A DNA stretch of 64,000 nucleotides from Pedobacter panaciterrae (GTDB lineage: Bacteria; Bacteroidota; Bacteroidia; Sphingobacteriales; Sphingobacteriaceae). The notes below the pieces were generated by a model. The model made no database searches. It was not told where the DNA came from and worked only from the letters and a program-made list of their open reading frames with translations. The translations under genes were made by a program, and so were the position numbers. Positions 55,106 to 63,281 of the stretch are shown here, piece after piece (the first letter of the stretch is position 1; each line of letters begins with the position of its first letter). Location: the NCBI RefSeq assembly GCF_001636695.1, contig NZ_LGEL01000006.1, positions 1 through 64,000 on the forward strand. The letters are read 5' to 3'.

Positions 55106-56140
55106 TCAGGTTGTCATTCTTCTAATCAACTGAACAGGGATTGTAATTGATGTTGTTTTTTCGCCAATTATGTTCCCGTTATTCTTTAATAAATCCATTA
55201 ACATTTCAACTATCTTTTTACCAACTTCATCAGGAAATTGCTCTATGGTAGTTATTGCCGGAGTAATTATTGATGTCCGGGGATCGTTTGAATAACCTAT
55301 AATTTTTAAGTCGCCGGGAACATTAATTCCCTTCTCTCTTGCAAATTCAAGGGCAGCTATTGCACTTGTATCGTTATCTGTAAACAGACCATCTGGCACT
55401 ACCCTTCCTTCAAATATTTTACGCATTGCTTCCCACGCGTTAGTATGCGTCAATTCCTGATGGAATATCCAGTCTTCGTTAATGGAAAGTTTATGTTGCT
55501 CCATCGCTTTTAAAAAACCTGCAGACCGGTCCTGGTATAAATTTGAGGTTAAGGGCCCTGAAATATGGGCAATTCTTTTACATCCGGTTTCAGCAAGATG
55601 TGAAGTTGCAATGTACCCTCCCCTAAAATCATCACCCTTTATTATTATTGCTTTCTGTTCGTTTAAGGGCACACGATCATAAAAAACTACTGGTGTACCA
55701 TTTTGCAAAAGCTGATCAAAATGACTAAAATCTGTGGTACTCAATGTGCATGCAGCAATTAAGGCATCTACTCTTGAAGATAGCAGTATTTCAGCAAGTT
55801 CCTTCTCCATCTCCAATGAATCATTAGACTGACATATAATTAGGTTATATCCATACTTATGCAAGCCATTCTGTATAGTGGTAATTACCTCTGCGTGAAA
55901 AAACATTGAAATTCTTGGAACGATAAGCCCGATGGTACGCGTTTTATTGCTACGTAGTCCTGAAGCCATATTGTTACGCCTATAACCTAGCTGAGCTGCC
56001 ATTTTAAGCACATCACTCTTTGTTTTATGCTTTACATGCGGGTGATCATTAAGTGCCCGGGAAATTGTTGCAGGCGACAACTTAAGTGCTTCCGCAATGT
56101 CAAGGATTGTATTTTGTTGTACTTTTTTTTGGTTTCCCAT
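55106..56140 (-). CDS. LacI-family transcriptional regulator
   Basis: This 344-residue regulator has the N-terminal helix-turn-helix and hinge (TILDIAEALKLSPATISRALNDH at residues 10-32, MAAQLGYRRNNMASGLRSNKT) and a periplasmic-binding-like effector domain (TIGLIVPRISMFFHAEVI, LFTDNDTSAIAALEFARE, TTIEQFPDEVGKKIVEM). It heads the GH88-kduI-DUF4861-kduD operon, and a perfect palindrome with the LacI-type central CG lies 67 bases upstream. The effector is probably a uronate pathway intermediate. Autoregulation and control of the divergent lutABC are plausible; not shown. Confidence 0.94.
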   Translation of the reverse strand: MGNQKKVQQNTILDIAEALKLSPATISRALNDHPHVKHKTKSDVLKMAAQLGYRRNNMASGLRSNKTRTIGLIVPRISMFFHAEVITTIQNGLHKYGYNLIICQSNDSLEMEKELAEILLSSRVDALIAACTLSTTDFSHFDQLLQNGTPVVFYDRVPLNEQKAIIIKGDDFRGGYIATSHLAETGCKRIAHISGPLTSNLYQDRSAGFLKAMEQHKLSINEDWIFHQELTHTNAWEAMRKIFEGRVVPDGLFTDNDTSAIAALEFAREKGINVPGDLKIIGYSNDPRTSIITPAITTIEQFPDEVGKKIVEMLMDLLKNNGNIIGEKTTSITIPVQLIRRMTT

Positions 56141-56206
56141 TTCAACATTATATAAGGCTGGTGATTGATGCCCTTACAAATAACAAGCTAATCAATGTTG
56201 CAATAA

Positions 56207-56224
56207 TATGAAAACGTTTTCATA
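56207..56224. promoter_or_regulatory. LacI-type operator upstream of lacI
   Basis: A perfect 18-base palindrome, TATGAAAACGTTTTCATA, with central CG. It lies 67 bases before the lacI start and close to the expected promoter. A degenerate relative lies at 56286-56300 (TATGAAATCGTTTCC), nearer lutA. Confidence 0.75.
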
Positions 56225-56285
56225 ATGTTAAACACCTAACACACATTTTTCTATGCTACAAAAAATTGTAGAATGAATATCATTA

Positions 56286-56300
56286 TATGAAATCGTTTCC
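56286..56300. promoter_or_regulatory. Degenerate LacI-type site upstream of lutA
   Basis: TATGAAATCGTTTCC resembles the palindrome at 56207 but departs from symmetry at several positions. Its position, 58 bases before the first TATATTTG of the lutA side, would suit a second operator; support is weak. Confidence 0.4.
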
Positions 56301-56343
56301 GTTCTAAATAGAAAACTAATCTGCGTAATATTTTTAATAACAT

Positions 56344-56372
56344 TATATTTGCCCCCAAGCACTGTATATTTG
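56344..56372 (+). promoter_or_regulatory. Two Bacteroidota -7 elements before lutA
   Basis: TATATTTG occurs at 56344-56351 and again at 56365-56372; both fit TAnnTTTG. No TTG -33 element at normal spacing is evident for either. They lie 67 and 46 bases before the lutA start. Confidence 0.5.
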
Positions 56373-56417
56373 CTTAAACGCACAACCTAAACCAAATAAG
56401 ATCAGATACTTTCGACC

Positions 56418-57158
56418 ATGACTGTTGGACTTTTTATTCCGTGTTATATTGACCAATTCTACCCAAACGCTGCCATTGCAACTTTAACTTTATTAAAAAA
56501 ACTAGGAGTTGATGTGGTTTATCCTACTAAGCAAACCTGTTGCGGTCAGCCTATGGCCAATTCTGGCTTTGAACACCTTACGCAAGGATGCAATGATTTG
56601 TTTATAGAAAACTTTTCAGAATTTGATTATGTGGTATCCCCTTCAGGAAGCTGCGTACTTCATATTAAAGATCACCTTCATGCGGATAAGGCTGAAGATA
56701 AAGCTCTTGGTATTAGAAAAAAAATCTATGAATTAACTGAGTTCCTTACTGATGTACTTAAAGTTGAGAAATTAACCGCAAGCTTTCCACATAAAGTTGG
56801 TGTACACCAAAGTTGCCATGGACAGCGCGGACTGATGCTTGCTCAAATGACAGAACTTGTTGAGGCTCCTTTCTCTAAGCCTTTGCACTTGCTAAATATG
56901 GTTGAGGGTCTGGAACTGATTAACCTGAAACGTCCTGATGAATGCTGCGGTTTTGGCGGCACTTTTTGTGTTGCAGAAGAAGCCGTATCTGTAAAAATGG
57001 GTAAAGACAGGGTTGCAGATCATCTTAATGGTGGTGCCGAGTACATTACCGCAGCTGACATGTCATGTCTGATGCATATGGAAGGTATTTTACGCAGACA
57101 AAACAGCAATGTTAAAGTAATACACATTGCAGAGATATTAAACGCACAGGAATTTTAA
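56418..57158 (+). CDS. lutA: Lactate utilisation protein A, Fe-S subunit
   Basis: The 246-residue protein has two CCG domains with cysteine-rich cluster ligands: TCCGQPMANSG (about residue 40) with a later SPSGSCVLHIKDH, and VHQSCHGQRG (about 135) with RPDECCGFGGTFCV (about 178). This is LutA/YkgE, part of the LutABC complex that oxidises L-lactate to pyruvate. It is the first gene of the lutABC operon and is divergent from lacI. Confidence 0.94.
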   Translation: MTVGLFIPCYIDQFYPNAAIATLTLLKKLGVDVVYPTKQTCCGQPMANSGFEHLTQGCNDLFIENFSEFDYVVSPSGSCVLHIKDHLHADKAEDKALGIRKKIYELTEFLTDVLKVEKLTASFPHKVGVHQSCHGQRGLMLAQMTELVEAPFSKPLHLLNMVEGLELINLKRPDECCGFGGTFCVAEEAVSVKMGKDRVADHLNGGAEYITAADMSCLMHMEGILRRQNSNVKVIHIAEILNAQEF

Positions 57159-57181
57159 ACCCGCAACCAGCAATAATAAAA

Positions 57182-58561
57182 ATGAGTACAGGAGCAAAAG
57201 ATCACGCTCAACTATCAGACATCTTTAATGAAGATGAGGCGCGTGTAGACTGGCATGATGAAACGCTTTGGTTTGTGAGGGCCAAACGTGATAAGGCTGC
57301 ACATGGACTTCCTGAATGGGAAACTTTGCGTGAAACAGCATCACAAATAAAAGATAATGTGCTATCAAACCTGCATGATTATCTGCTCCAGTTTGAGGCC
57401 AATGCCGAAAAAAATGGCATAAAAGTTCATTGGGCCGCGAATGGTGATGAACACAATAAAATAGTACATTCTATTTTAAAGGAAAGTGGTGTAAACCGAA
57501 TTGTTAAGAGCAAATCAATGCTTACCGAGGAATGCCATCTAAATGATTATCTCCATAAAAATGATATAGAGGTTATAGATACCGACTTGGGTGAACGTAT
57601 TGTACAACTGGCTGAAGAGCCACCCAGCCACATTGTTCTTCCTTGTATCCATAAGAAAAAGGAAGAGATTGGTGAGTTATTTCACAAACACCTCGGCACT
57701 CCTGAAGGTGCCTCCGATCCGGTGTTTCTAACAGCTGCGGCAAGAGATCATTTACGTGAAAAGTTTATTACCAGAAAGGCTGCTATCACTGGAGTAAATT
57801 TCGCAGTAGCAGAAACTGGAGAGTTTGTGGTATGCACAAATGAAGGAAATGCAGATATGGGTGCGCATCTTGCTGATGTACATATTGCCTGTATGGGAAT
57901 TGAAAAAATACTTCCCCTGCGTAAACATCTCTCTGTATTTTTAAGAATACTTACCAGAAGTGCTACCGGACAACCTATTACTACGTATTCAAGTCATTTT
58001 AAAAAGCCAAGGCCCGGACAAACTATGCATATTGTTTTGGTTGACAATGGCAGAACTACCCAACTTGGGAGAGAAGACTTCAGGAATTCACTTAAATGTA
58101 TCCGCTGTGCTGCCTGTATGAATACCTGCCCCGTATATCGCAGAAGCGGTGGACATAGCTACCACACAGCAATTGCAGGACCTATCGGCTCTATATTAGC
58201 CCCAAATCTGGACATGAAGAATTATGCTGATCTTCCATTTGCATCAACCCTTTGCGGGTCATGCAGCAATGTATGTCCGGTAAAAATAAATATCCATGAA
58301 CAGCTTTATAAGTGGCGTCAGGTAATTGTTAAAGAAGGTTATGCCGATCCTAAAAAAGCAATGGCCATGAAAGCAATGGATTTTACATTATCAAATCCTT
58401 CAATATACAAAATTGCCGGAAAAGCGGGCCGCTGGGTTTTAAAACACGCTCCTTTTACAGTAAATAACAAACTTAATCTTTGGTATAAACACAGAGAAAT
58501 GCCTGAACCACCTAAGCAATCATTTGGCGAATGGTATAAACAAAATAATAAAAATGACTAG
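57182..58561 (+). CDS. lutB: Lactate utilisation protein B, Fe-S and LUD domains
   Basis: The 459-residue protein has an N-terminal LUD domain (about 50-290, with EECHLNDYLHKNDIEVIDTDLGER, split for reading, and VNFAVAETGEFVVCTNEGNADM) and two [4Fe-4S] ferredoxin-type sites, CIRCAACMNTCPVYR (about 308) and CGSCSNVCPVKINIHEQL (about 358). This is LutB/YkgF. The stop codon overlaps the lutC start region by eight bases, so translation is coupled. Confidence 0.95.
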   Translation: MSTGAKDHAQLSDIFNEDEARVDWHDETLWFVRAKRDKAAHGLPEWETLRETASQIKDNVLSNLHDYLLQFEANAEKNGIKVHWAANGDEHNKIVHSILKESGVNRIVKSKSMLTEECHLNDYLHKNDIEVIDTDLGERIVQLAEEPPSHIVLPCIHKKKEEIGELFHKHLGTPEGASDPVFLTAAARDHLREKFITRKAAITGVNFAVAETGEFVVCTNEGNADMGAHLADVHIACMGIEKILPLRKHLSVFLRILTRSATGQPITTYSSHFKKPRPGQTMHIVLVDNGRTTQLGREDFRNSLKCIRCAACMNTCPVYRRSGGHSYHTAIAGPIGSILAPNLDMKNYADLPFASTLCGSCSNVCPVKINIHEQLYKWRQVIVKEGYADPKKAMAMKAMDFTLSNPSIYKIAGKAGRWVLKHAPFTVNNKLNLWYKHREMPEPPKQSFGEWYKQNNKND

Positions 58562-59144
58562 CAGAGAAGAAATACTGGCTAAAGTAAAATCCAATCAGCC
58601 TGGCCCCAGGCCATTACCGGCAGACCTTGCTACTGTACCAGGCGGTATGGAAAGTATAGCACAATTTAAAACCGTATTAACTACCATAGGCGGAGCAATA
58701 GTTGAGGTTACAAATTTTGATGAGATCGCCAATTATATTCAACAGGAATTTAAAGATAAAAAAAGACTCATATCCACTTTACCTGAACTTGCATCAGTAA
58801 CAGAACCGGGTTGGGAAAATAAAGACCCGCATAGCTATGAAGATGTTGATCTGGCAATAATTAAAGCTCATTTTGGCGTTGCAGAAAACGCAGCATTATG
58901 GATTACTGAAGATCTGATGCAGCAAAGAGTTGTACCCTTTATTTGTCAGCAATTGGCTGTTGTGGTAAATAAAGCAGACATTGTTGCTACAATGCATGAT
59001 GCCTATAGCAAAATAAGTGATGCAGAATATGGATTCGGATCCTTTATTGCAGGCCCATCAAAAACAGCTGATATTGAACAATCTTTAGTACTTGGAGCCC
59101 ACGGACCTAAAAGCATGACCGTATTTTTATTAGGCCAGGGATAA
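58554..59144 (+). CDS. lutC: Lactate utilisation protein C, LUD domain
   Basis: The 196-residue protein (from the ATG at 58554) is a single LUD domain like LutC/YkgG. FGVAENAALWITEDLMQQRVVP and FGSFIAGPSKTADIEQSLVLGAHGPKSMTVFLL (described in parts) are typical. The open frame extends to 58524, but the start at 58554 overlaps lutB by only eight bases and gives the family N-terminus MTSREEILAKV. The stop is three bases from the convergent uxaC stop. Confidence 0.93.
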   Translation: MTSREEILAKVKSNQPGPRPLPADLATVPGGMESIAQFKTVLTTIGGAIVEVTNFDEIANYIQQEFKDKKRLISTLPELASVTEPGWENKDPHSYEDVDLAIIKAHFGVAENAALWITEDLMQQRVVPFICQQLAVVVNKADIVATMHDAYSKISDAEYGFGSFIAGPSKTADIEQSLVLGAHGPKSMTVFLLGQG

Positions 59145-59147
59145 ACC

Positions 59148-60557
59148 CTAGCCTAGTTTAAAATATTCTTTAGCGTTGTAATAGCAGATATCACCCACGA
59201 TCTGCCCTATCCATTTCTCGTCATCAGGTAATATTCCATTCTCCATTTCCGCTCCAAAAAGATTACACAATATTCTTCTGAAATACTCATGTCTTGAATA
59301 AGAAAGGAAGCTACGTGAATCAGTAAGCATACCTACAAAATTGCTCACCATTCCCATATTAGACAATGCATTCAATTGTTTTTCCATGCCGTCTTTCTGG
59401 TCTAAAAACCACCAACCAGAACCAAATTGCATTTTCCCCTTCATCCTTCCATCGGCAAAGTTACCGGTCATGGCTGCAAAAACCTCATTATCTGCAGGAT
59501 TAAGATTGTAAATAATGGTTTTAGTAAGTTGATCCGTTACACTGAGGTTTCCTAAAAATCCTGATAGTCTTTCTGCATGTCTAAAATCGCCAATAGAATC
59601 AAAACCCGTATCTGCCCCTAGTTTATTAAACATCCCAAGGTTGTTATTTCTGATTGCGCCCAGATGAAACTGTTGAACCCAGTCCTTTTCATGGTAGAGT
59701 TTGCTCAATTCCGTTAGGATGTAACCTGCAAAAGCATCAGGATTAGAAAACACAGCACCATCAGTCTTCAAAAAACTCACAAATTCTTTTTTCTCAGCGG
59801 CAGTTAAGGTATAAGCAGCAGGCAACATAGCTAAGCCATGATCTGAAACACTGCAATTATGCACAGCAAAATAATCAACACGCTGCCTTAAAGCAGCCAG
59901 CAATCCCTCAATATCAGTTATCGCAATTTCCGAAGCAGCAGAAAGTTGTTTTACGTAATCTTTAAATTGAATTGTCTTATCAATCAACAATGCTTTATCT
60001 GGCCTGAACGAAGGTTTTACTTTTACTGAAAAATCGCTCTCTCCTATTTGCTTATGATATTTAAGATCATCGCAAGGATCATCTGTAGTGCCAACCATTT
60101 CTACCTTAAAATGATTTAACAAGCCTTGTGTAGAAAACTCATCTTTTACAAGCAGTGCATTACATTCCTCATAAATTCTTTTGCCGGAATCTGCATTTAG
60201 ATAAGAATTTATACCAAAGGGATTTTTAAGTTCCATGTGTGTCCAGTGGAACAAAGGATTTCTGACAGTAGAGGGCACTACCCTTGCCCAGGCCATAAAT
60301 TTATCCTGATCTGCAGCGTTTCCTGTGATCAGTTCTTCGCTAACACCCAAAGCACGCATGCCTCTCCATTTGTAGTGATCACCCTTGAGCCAGATCTCAG
60401 TTAGGTTAGTGAACTTCTTGTTTTCTGCAATTTCCTGTGGTGGCAGGTGATTATGATAATCGATTATAGGAAGATTTTTTGCATAATCATTATAAAGTAT
60501 TTTCGCTTTTTTGCTGCTCAACAAAAAATCTTCAGGTATTACTGCTCCTTTTATCAT
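59148..60557 (-). CDS. uxaC: Glucuronate isomerase
   Basis: The 469-residue enzyme interconverts D-glucuronate and D-fructuronate, and D-galacturonate and D-tagaturonate. It belongs to the amidohydrolase-related UxaC family; the IDYHNHLPPQEI metal motif is near residue 32, with GTTDDPCDDLKYH, RPDKAL, HLGAIRNNNLGMFNKLG and SDSRSFLSYSRHEYFRR (preceded by LT) further on. It is the usual length and cytosolic. It begins one base after the uxuA stop, so both form one operon. The product needs a reductase (UxuB/UxaB) that is not in this window. Confidence 0.97.
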   Translation of the reverse strand: MIKGAVIPEDFLLSSKKAKILYNDYAKNLPIIDYHNHLPPQEIAENKKFTNLTEIWLKGDHYKWRGMRALGVSEELITGNAADQDKFMAWARVVPSTVRNPLFHWTHMELKNPFGINSYLNADSGKRIYEECNALLVKDEFSTQGLLNHFKVEMVGTTDDPCDDLKYHKQIGESDFSVKVKPSFRPDKALLIDKTIQFKDYVKQLSAASEIAITDIEGLLAALRQRVDYFAVHNCSVSDHGLAMLPAAYTLTAAEKKEFVSFLKTDGAVFSNPDAFAGYILTELSKLYHEKDWVQQFHLGAIRNNNLGMFNKLGADTGFDSIGDFRHAERLSGFLGNLSVTDQLTKTIIYNLNPADNEVFAAMTGNFADGRMKGKMQFGSGWWFLDQKDGMEKQLNALSNMGMVSNFVGMLTDSRSFLSYSRHEYFRRILCNLFGAEMENGILPDDEKWIGQIVGDICYYNAKEYFKLG

Positions 60558-60558
60558 G

Positions 60559-61752
60559 TTATTTATCTAGAAACTGGTTTATTATTCCGAACTCTAATCC
60601 TCTTAATTCAGCGAGCCCCTTTAATCTGCCTATAGCAGAGTAGCCGGGATTGGTTTTTTTCTTCAGGTCATCAAGCATCTGATGGCCATGGTCGGGCCGC
60701 ATAGGGATGCTAACCTGCCTTTTCTGTTGTATCAAAAGGATTTGCTTTACGACATTAAACATGTCGACATCTCCTTCCAAATGGTTATCCTCATAGAAGT
60801 CCCCCGCTTCATTTCTTTTGGTACTCCTCAAGTGAATAAAATGGATTCTTTCATTAAATACACCTACCATTTCCGGAAGGTTATTGTCTGCTCTTACACC
60901 AAAAGAACCTGTACAGAAACAAAGTCCGTTATTCAATGACGGAACGGCGGCAAACAATTTCTGAACCTGCGCAGTTGTACTAACTACCCGTGGTAAACCA
61001 AAAATAGGATAAGGAGGATCATCAGGATGAATAGCCAGTTTTATTCCTACAGCATCAGCAACCAGAACAATTTCTGCAAGAAAATGAATAAGATTTTGCG
61101 AAAGTCTGTCTTCATCTATTCCTTTATACTTATCTAAAGCCTCCTGAAACTGGATTAAGGTAAAGCTCTCCTCGCTTCCAGGTAGTCCTGCAATAATATT
61201 TCTTTGCAATACCAATTGCTCCTCAGCAGACATTTGTTCAAAACGTAGTCTACCGGCTTCAAGCTCCTGATAGGTATAATCATCAGCCGCATTCGGTCTA
61301 TTCAGCATATATACATCAAATGCCACAAGTGCCGCTTTTTCGAACTTTAAAGCTTTAGCACCATTTTCAAGTTCAAAGGCCAGATTGGTTCTTGTCCAAT
61401 CCAGTACCGGCATGAAATTATAAGTAACAACAGATATACCGCAAGAAGCCAGATTCTTTAAGGAAGTTTTATAATTGGATATGTACTTTTCAAAGCCTTT
61501 ATCCTGAGTTTTTATAGCTTCATGAACGGGCACACTTTCTACCACGTTCCACTCAAGACCAGCCTGTTCAATTAGATTTTTATGTTTTAAGATCTCTTCA
61601 ACTGTCCAGATTTCTCCATTCGGAATATGATGAAGCGCACTGACAACTCCCGTGCAACCAGCTTGTCTGATATCTGATAAGCTTACCGGATCTTTAGGAC
61701 CAAACCATCGCATGGTCTGTGTCATTCTATGTAATTTACTACCTTGGCTCAT
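60559..61752 (-). CDS. uxuA: Mannonate dehydratase
   Basis: The 397-residue enzyme removes water from D-mannonate to give 2-keto-3-deoxygluconate. Family motifs are [84 protein letters not shown] and [10 protein letters not shown]. The His and Cys of the metal site are contained in these. It heads the uxuA-uxaC operon, with a LacI-type palindrome 112 bases before its start. Confidence 0.97.
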   Translation of the reverse strand: MSQGSKLHRMTQTMRWFGPKDPVSLSDIRQAGCTGVVSALHHIPNGEIWTVEEILKHKNLIEQAGLEWNVVESVPVHEAIKTQDKGFEKYISNYKTSLKNLASCGISVVTYNFMPVLDWTRTNLAFELENGAKALKFEKAALVAFDVYMLNRPNAADDYTYQELEAGRLRFEQMSAEEQLVLQRNIIAGLPGSEESFTLIQFQEALDKYKGIDEDRLSQNLIHFLAEIVLVADAVGIKLAIHPDDPPYPIFGLPRVVSTTAQVQKLFAAVPSLNNGLCFCTGSFGVRADNNLPEMVGVFNERIHFIHLRSTKRNEAGDFYEDNHLEGDVDMFNVVKQILLIQQKRQVSIPMRPDHGHQMLDDLKKKTNPGYSAIGRLKGLAELRGLEFGIINQFLDK

Positions 61753-61820
61753 ATTATATTTAGTTTTCTTATACCGTTATTTACTTCTACAGTAACAGAT
61801 GGTATAAAAACTAAATATAT

Positions 61821-61836
61821 ATGTTGTTTACAACAT
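61821..61836. promoter_or_regulatory. Palindrome in the uxuA upstream region
   Basis: ATGTTGT-TT-ACAACAT is a perfect inverted repeat centred about 76 bases before the uxuA start. It has no resemblance to the central-CG operators and may bind another factor. Next to it, AAATGCA/TGCATTT (61838-61859) forms a second inverted repeat. Confidence 0.45.
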
Positions 61837-61864
61837 TAAATGCATGTTAAACTGCATTTATTCT

Positions 61865-61878
61865 CGAAAACGTTTGCG
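61865..61878. promoter_or_regulatory. LacI-type operator upstream of uxuA
   Basis: CGAAAACGTTTGCG differs from full symmetry at one pair. The AAAACGTTTG core lies between the cores at 56207 and 30281 in sequence. It is 10 bases beyond the stop of the HAD gene and 112 bases before uxuA. Confidence 0.6.
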
Positions 61879-61887
61879 ACAGGCTTA

Positions 61888-62427
61888 TTATGCTGGTACT
61901 TCTTCTTTCTCAAACAGTTCCATTACATCATTCCAGTTATCTACCCTTTGATGATGTGTTTTGTAAACATTGTGGGCAGCTGTAAACATGATCGTTTTGC
62001 CCTTAAAAAAGTCAAGGTTTTTGCAATGGTCATCTATCATGTAATCCGTATTAATAATACTTTTATCACCACAAAAAACTATATTTTTCCAGCTAATAAA
62101 TGGAAAGTATTCCTGCAGCCATTCTTGCTTTTCAGACAAACATTGAGGGAATTCCATTGCAGCTGAAACAACGTACACATCGTAAGTTTCCATTAGCTCT
62201 TTTACCGCCTCAATTGCCCCGGGCATTACAGGTATTGTCCTAAAAAAGCCAGGCGTATAAACAAATCTCTTCACAGCTGTTTTATCAGGAAAACCTTCTG
62301 ATTCAAGTACCCCCAACATATCTTCACGATTAACTTTAACGCCATAATCTCTTTCGTACCAGTTTATGAAATGGGTCTCTGTATCTGCGAGTACGCCATC
62401 CATATCAATTGCTATTGTTTTCTTCAT
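61888..62427 (-). CDS. HAD-superfamily 5'(3')-deoxyribonucleotidase-like phosphatase
   Basis: The 179-residue protein is of the NT5C type. HAD motif I is IAIDMDGVLAD (residues 5-15, nucleophile Asp and acid Asp), motif II is in YVVSAAM, and the motif IV acidic pair is in YMIDDHCKNL. The family removes phosphate from deoxynucleoside monophosphates, but bacterial members may act on other phosphates. Its start lies 104 bases from the divergent DeoR gene across a cluster of TTGCAA boxes, so it is probably that regulator's target. Confidence 0.88.
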   Translation of the reverse strand: MKKTIAIDMDGVLADTETHFINWYERDYGVKVNREDMLGVLESEGFPDKTAVKRFVYTPGFFRTIPVMPGAIEAVKELMETYDVYVVSAAMEFPQCLSEKQEWLQEYFPFISWKNIVFCGDKSIINTDYMIDDHCKNLDFFKGKTIMFTAAHNVYKTHHQRVDNWNDVMELFEKEEVPA

Positions 62428-62455
62428 AATTATTTAATTTGTATCTTGTAATAAG

Positions 62456-62524
62456 TTGCAACAAAAATACAACAAATTGCAATATATTGCAATTTGTTTT
62501 TCTTATAATTGCATAATATTGCAA
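62456..62524. promoter_or_regulatory. Phased TTGCAA operator cluster for the DeoR regulator
   Basis: TTGCAA occurs at 62456, 62477, 62487 and 62519, with TTGCAT at 62509. Spacings are 21, 10, 22 and 10 bases, close to whole helical turns. The middle pair forms the perfect 22-base palindrome AAATTGCAATATATTGCAATTT, here 62474-62495, broken as AAATTGCAATA and TATTGCAATTT. It covers most of the divergent promoter region. Confidence 0.8.
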
Positions 62525-62531
62525 AACAATT

Positions 62532-63281
62532 ATGATAAAGGCAGAAAGATTACAGCAAATAGTAGATCATATTACTAAAGAAGGCAAGGTACTTTTGGGA
62601 GATTTAAGCAAGCTTTTAAACGTTTCTGAAGATACAGTAAGGAGAGATATTAAAGAATTATCTGACGAAGGCTTACTTAAAGCAGTGCGAGGGGGAGCAG
62701 TTTTACATTCTCCTATTCCAAGGCATTACAGAGAGCGGGAACATTACGACGTTGGTCATAAAGAGATAATTGCAGCAAAGGCCTTAAAATTCATTAAAAA
62801 TGGTCAGGTAATTATATTCGATGCCGGAACATCTGCATTAGCCGTAGCAACCAGCTTACCTAAAGAAATCAACATTACAGTAGTAACCAATAACTTCCCT
62901 GTAGCTAATATACTTGAAGATCATCCAAATGCTGAGGTAATATTTGTAGGCGGGCGATTAAACAAATCATCCTTCTCTACAATGGGTCATGATGCCATCC
63001 AATCTATTAAAAATATTCGTGCTGACATCTGTTTTCTGGGTATCTGCAGTATCGATCTTAACCTTGGGGTTACCGGCTTAAACTACGAAGACAGTCAAAT
63101 GAAGAAAGCGATGATTGAAACATCTAAGCACATCATTGCGCTTTCAACATTTGAGAAATTAGATACCGCTGAGAACTACTATATATGTGCTACAAATGAG
63201 TTAGACACAATAATCACTGACATAGACCCAAAAGAAGGTAACCTGCAACACTATCAGGACGCAGGTATTGAGATTATTTAA
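62532..63281 (+). CDS. DeoR/GlpR-family transcriptional regulator
   Basis: The 249-residue regulator has a DeoR-type helix-turn-helix (GDLSKLLNVSEDTVRRDIKELSDEG in the first 50 residues) and a DeoRC sugar-phosphate sensor domain (IFDAGTSALAVATSLP, VVTNNFPVANILEDHP, VIFVGGRLN, ADICFLGICSID). It would respond to a phosphorylated sugar, identity unknown. Upstream lies a cluster of regularly spaced TTGCAA boxes, which points to autoregulation and to control of the divergent HAD gene. The end overlaps the convergent partial gene by eight bases. Confidence 0.93.
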   Translation: MIKAERLQQIVDHITKEGKVLLGDLSKLLNVSEDTVRRDIKELSDEGLLKAVRGGAVLHSPIPRHYREREHYDVGHKEIIAAKALKFIKNGQVIIFDAGTSALAVATSLPKEINITVVTNNFPVANILEDHPNAEVIFVGGRLNKSSFSTMGHDAIQSIKNIRADICFLGICSIDLNLGVTGLNYEDSQMKKAMIETSKHIIALSTFEKLDTAENYYICATNELDTIITDIDPKEGNLQHYQDAGIEII

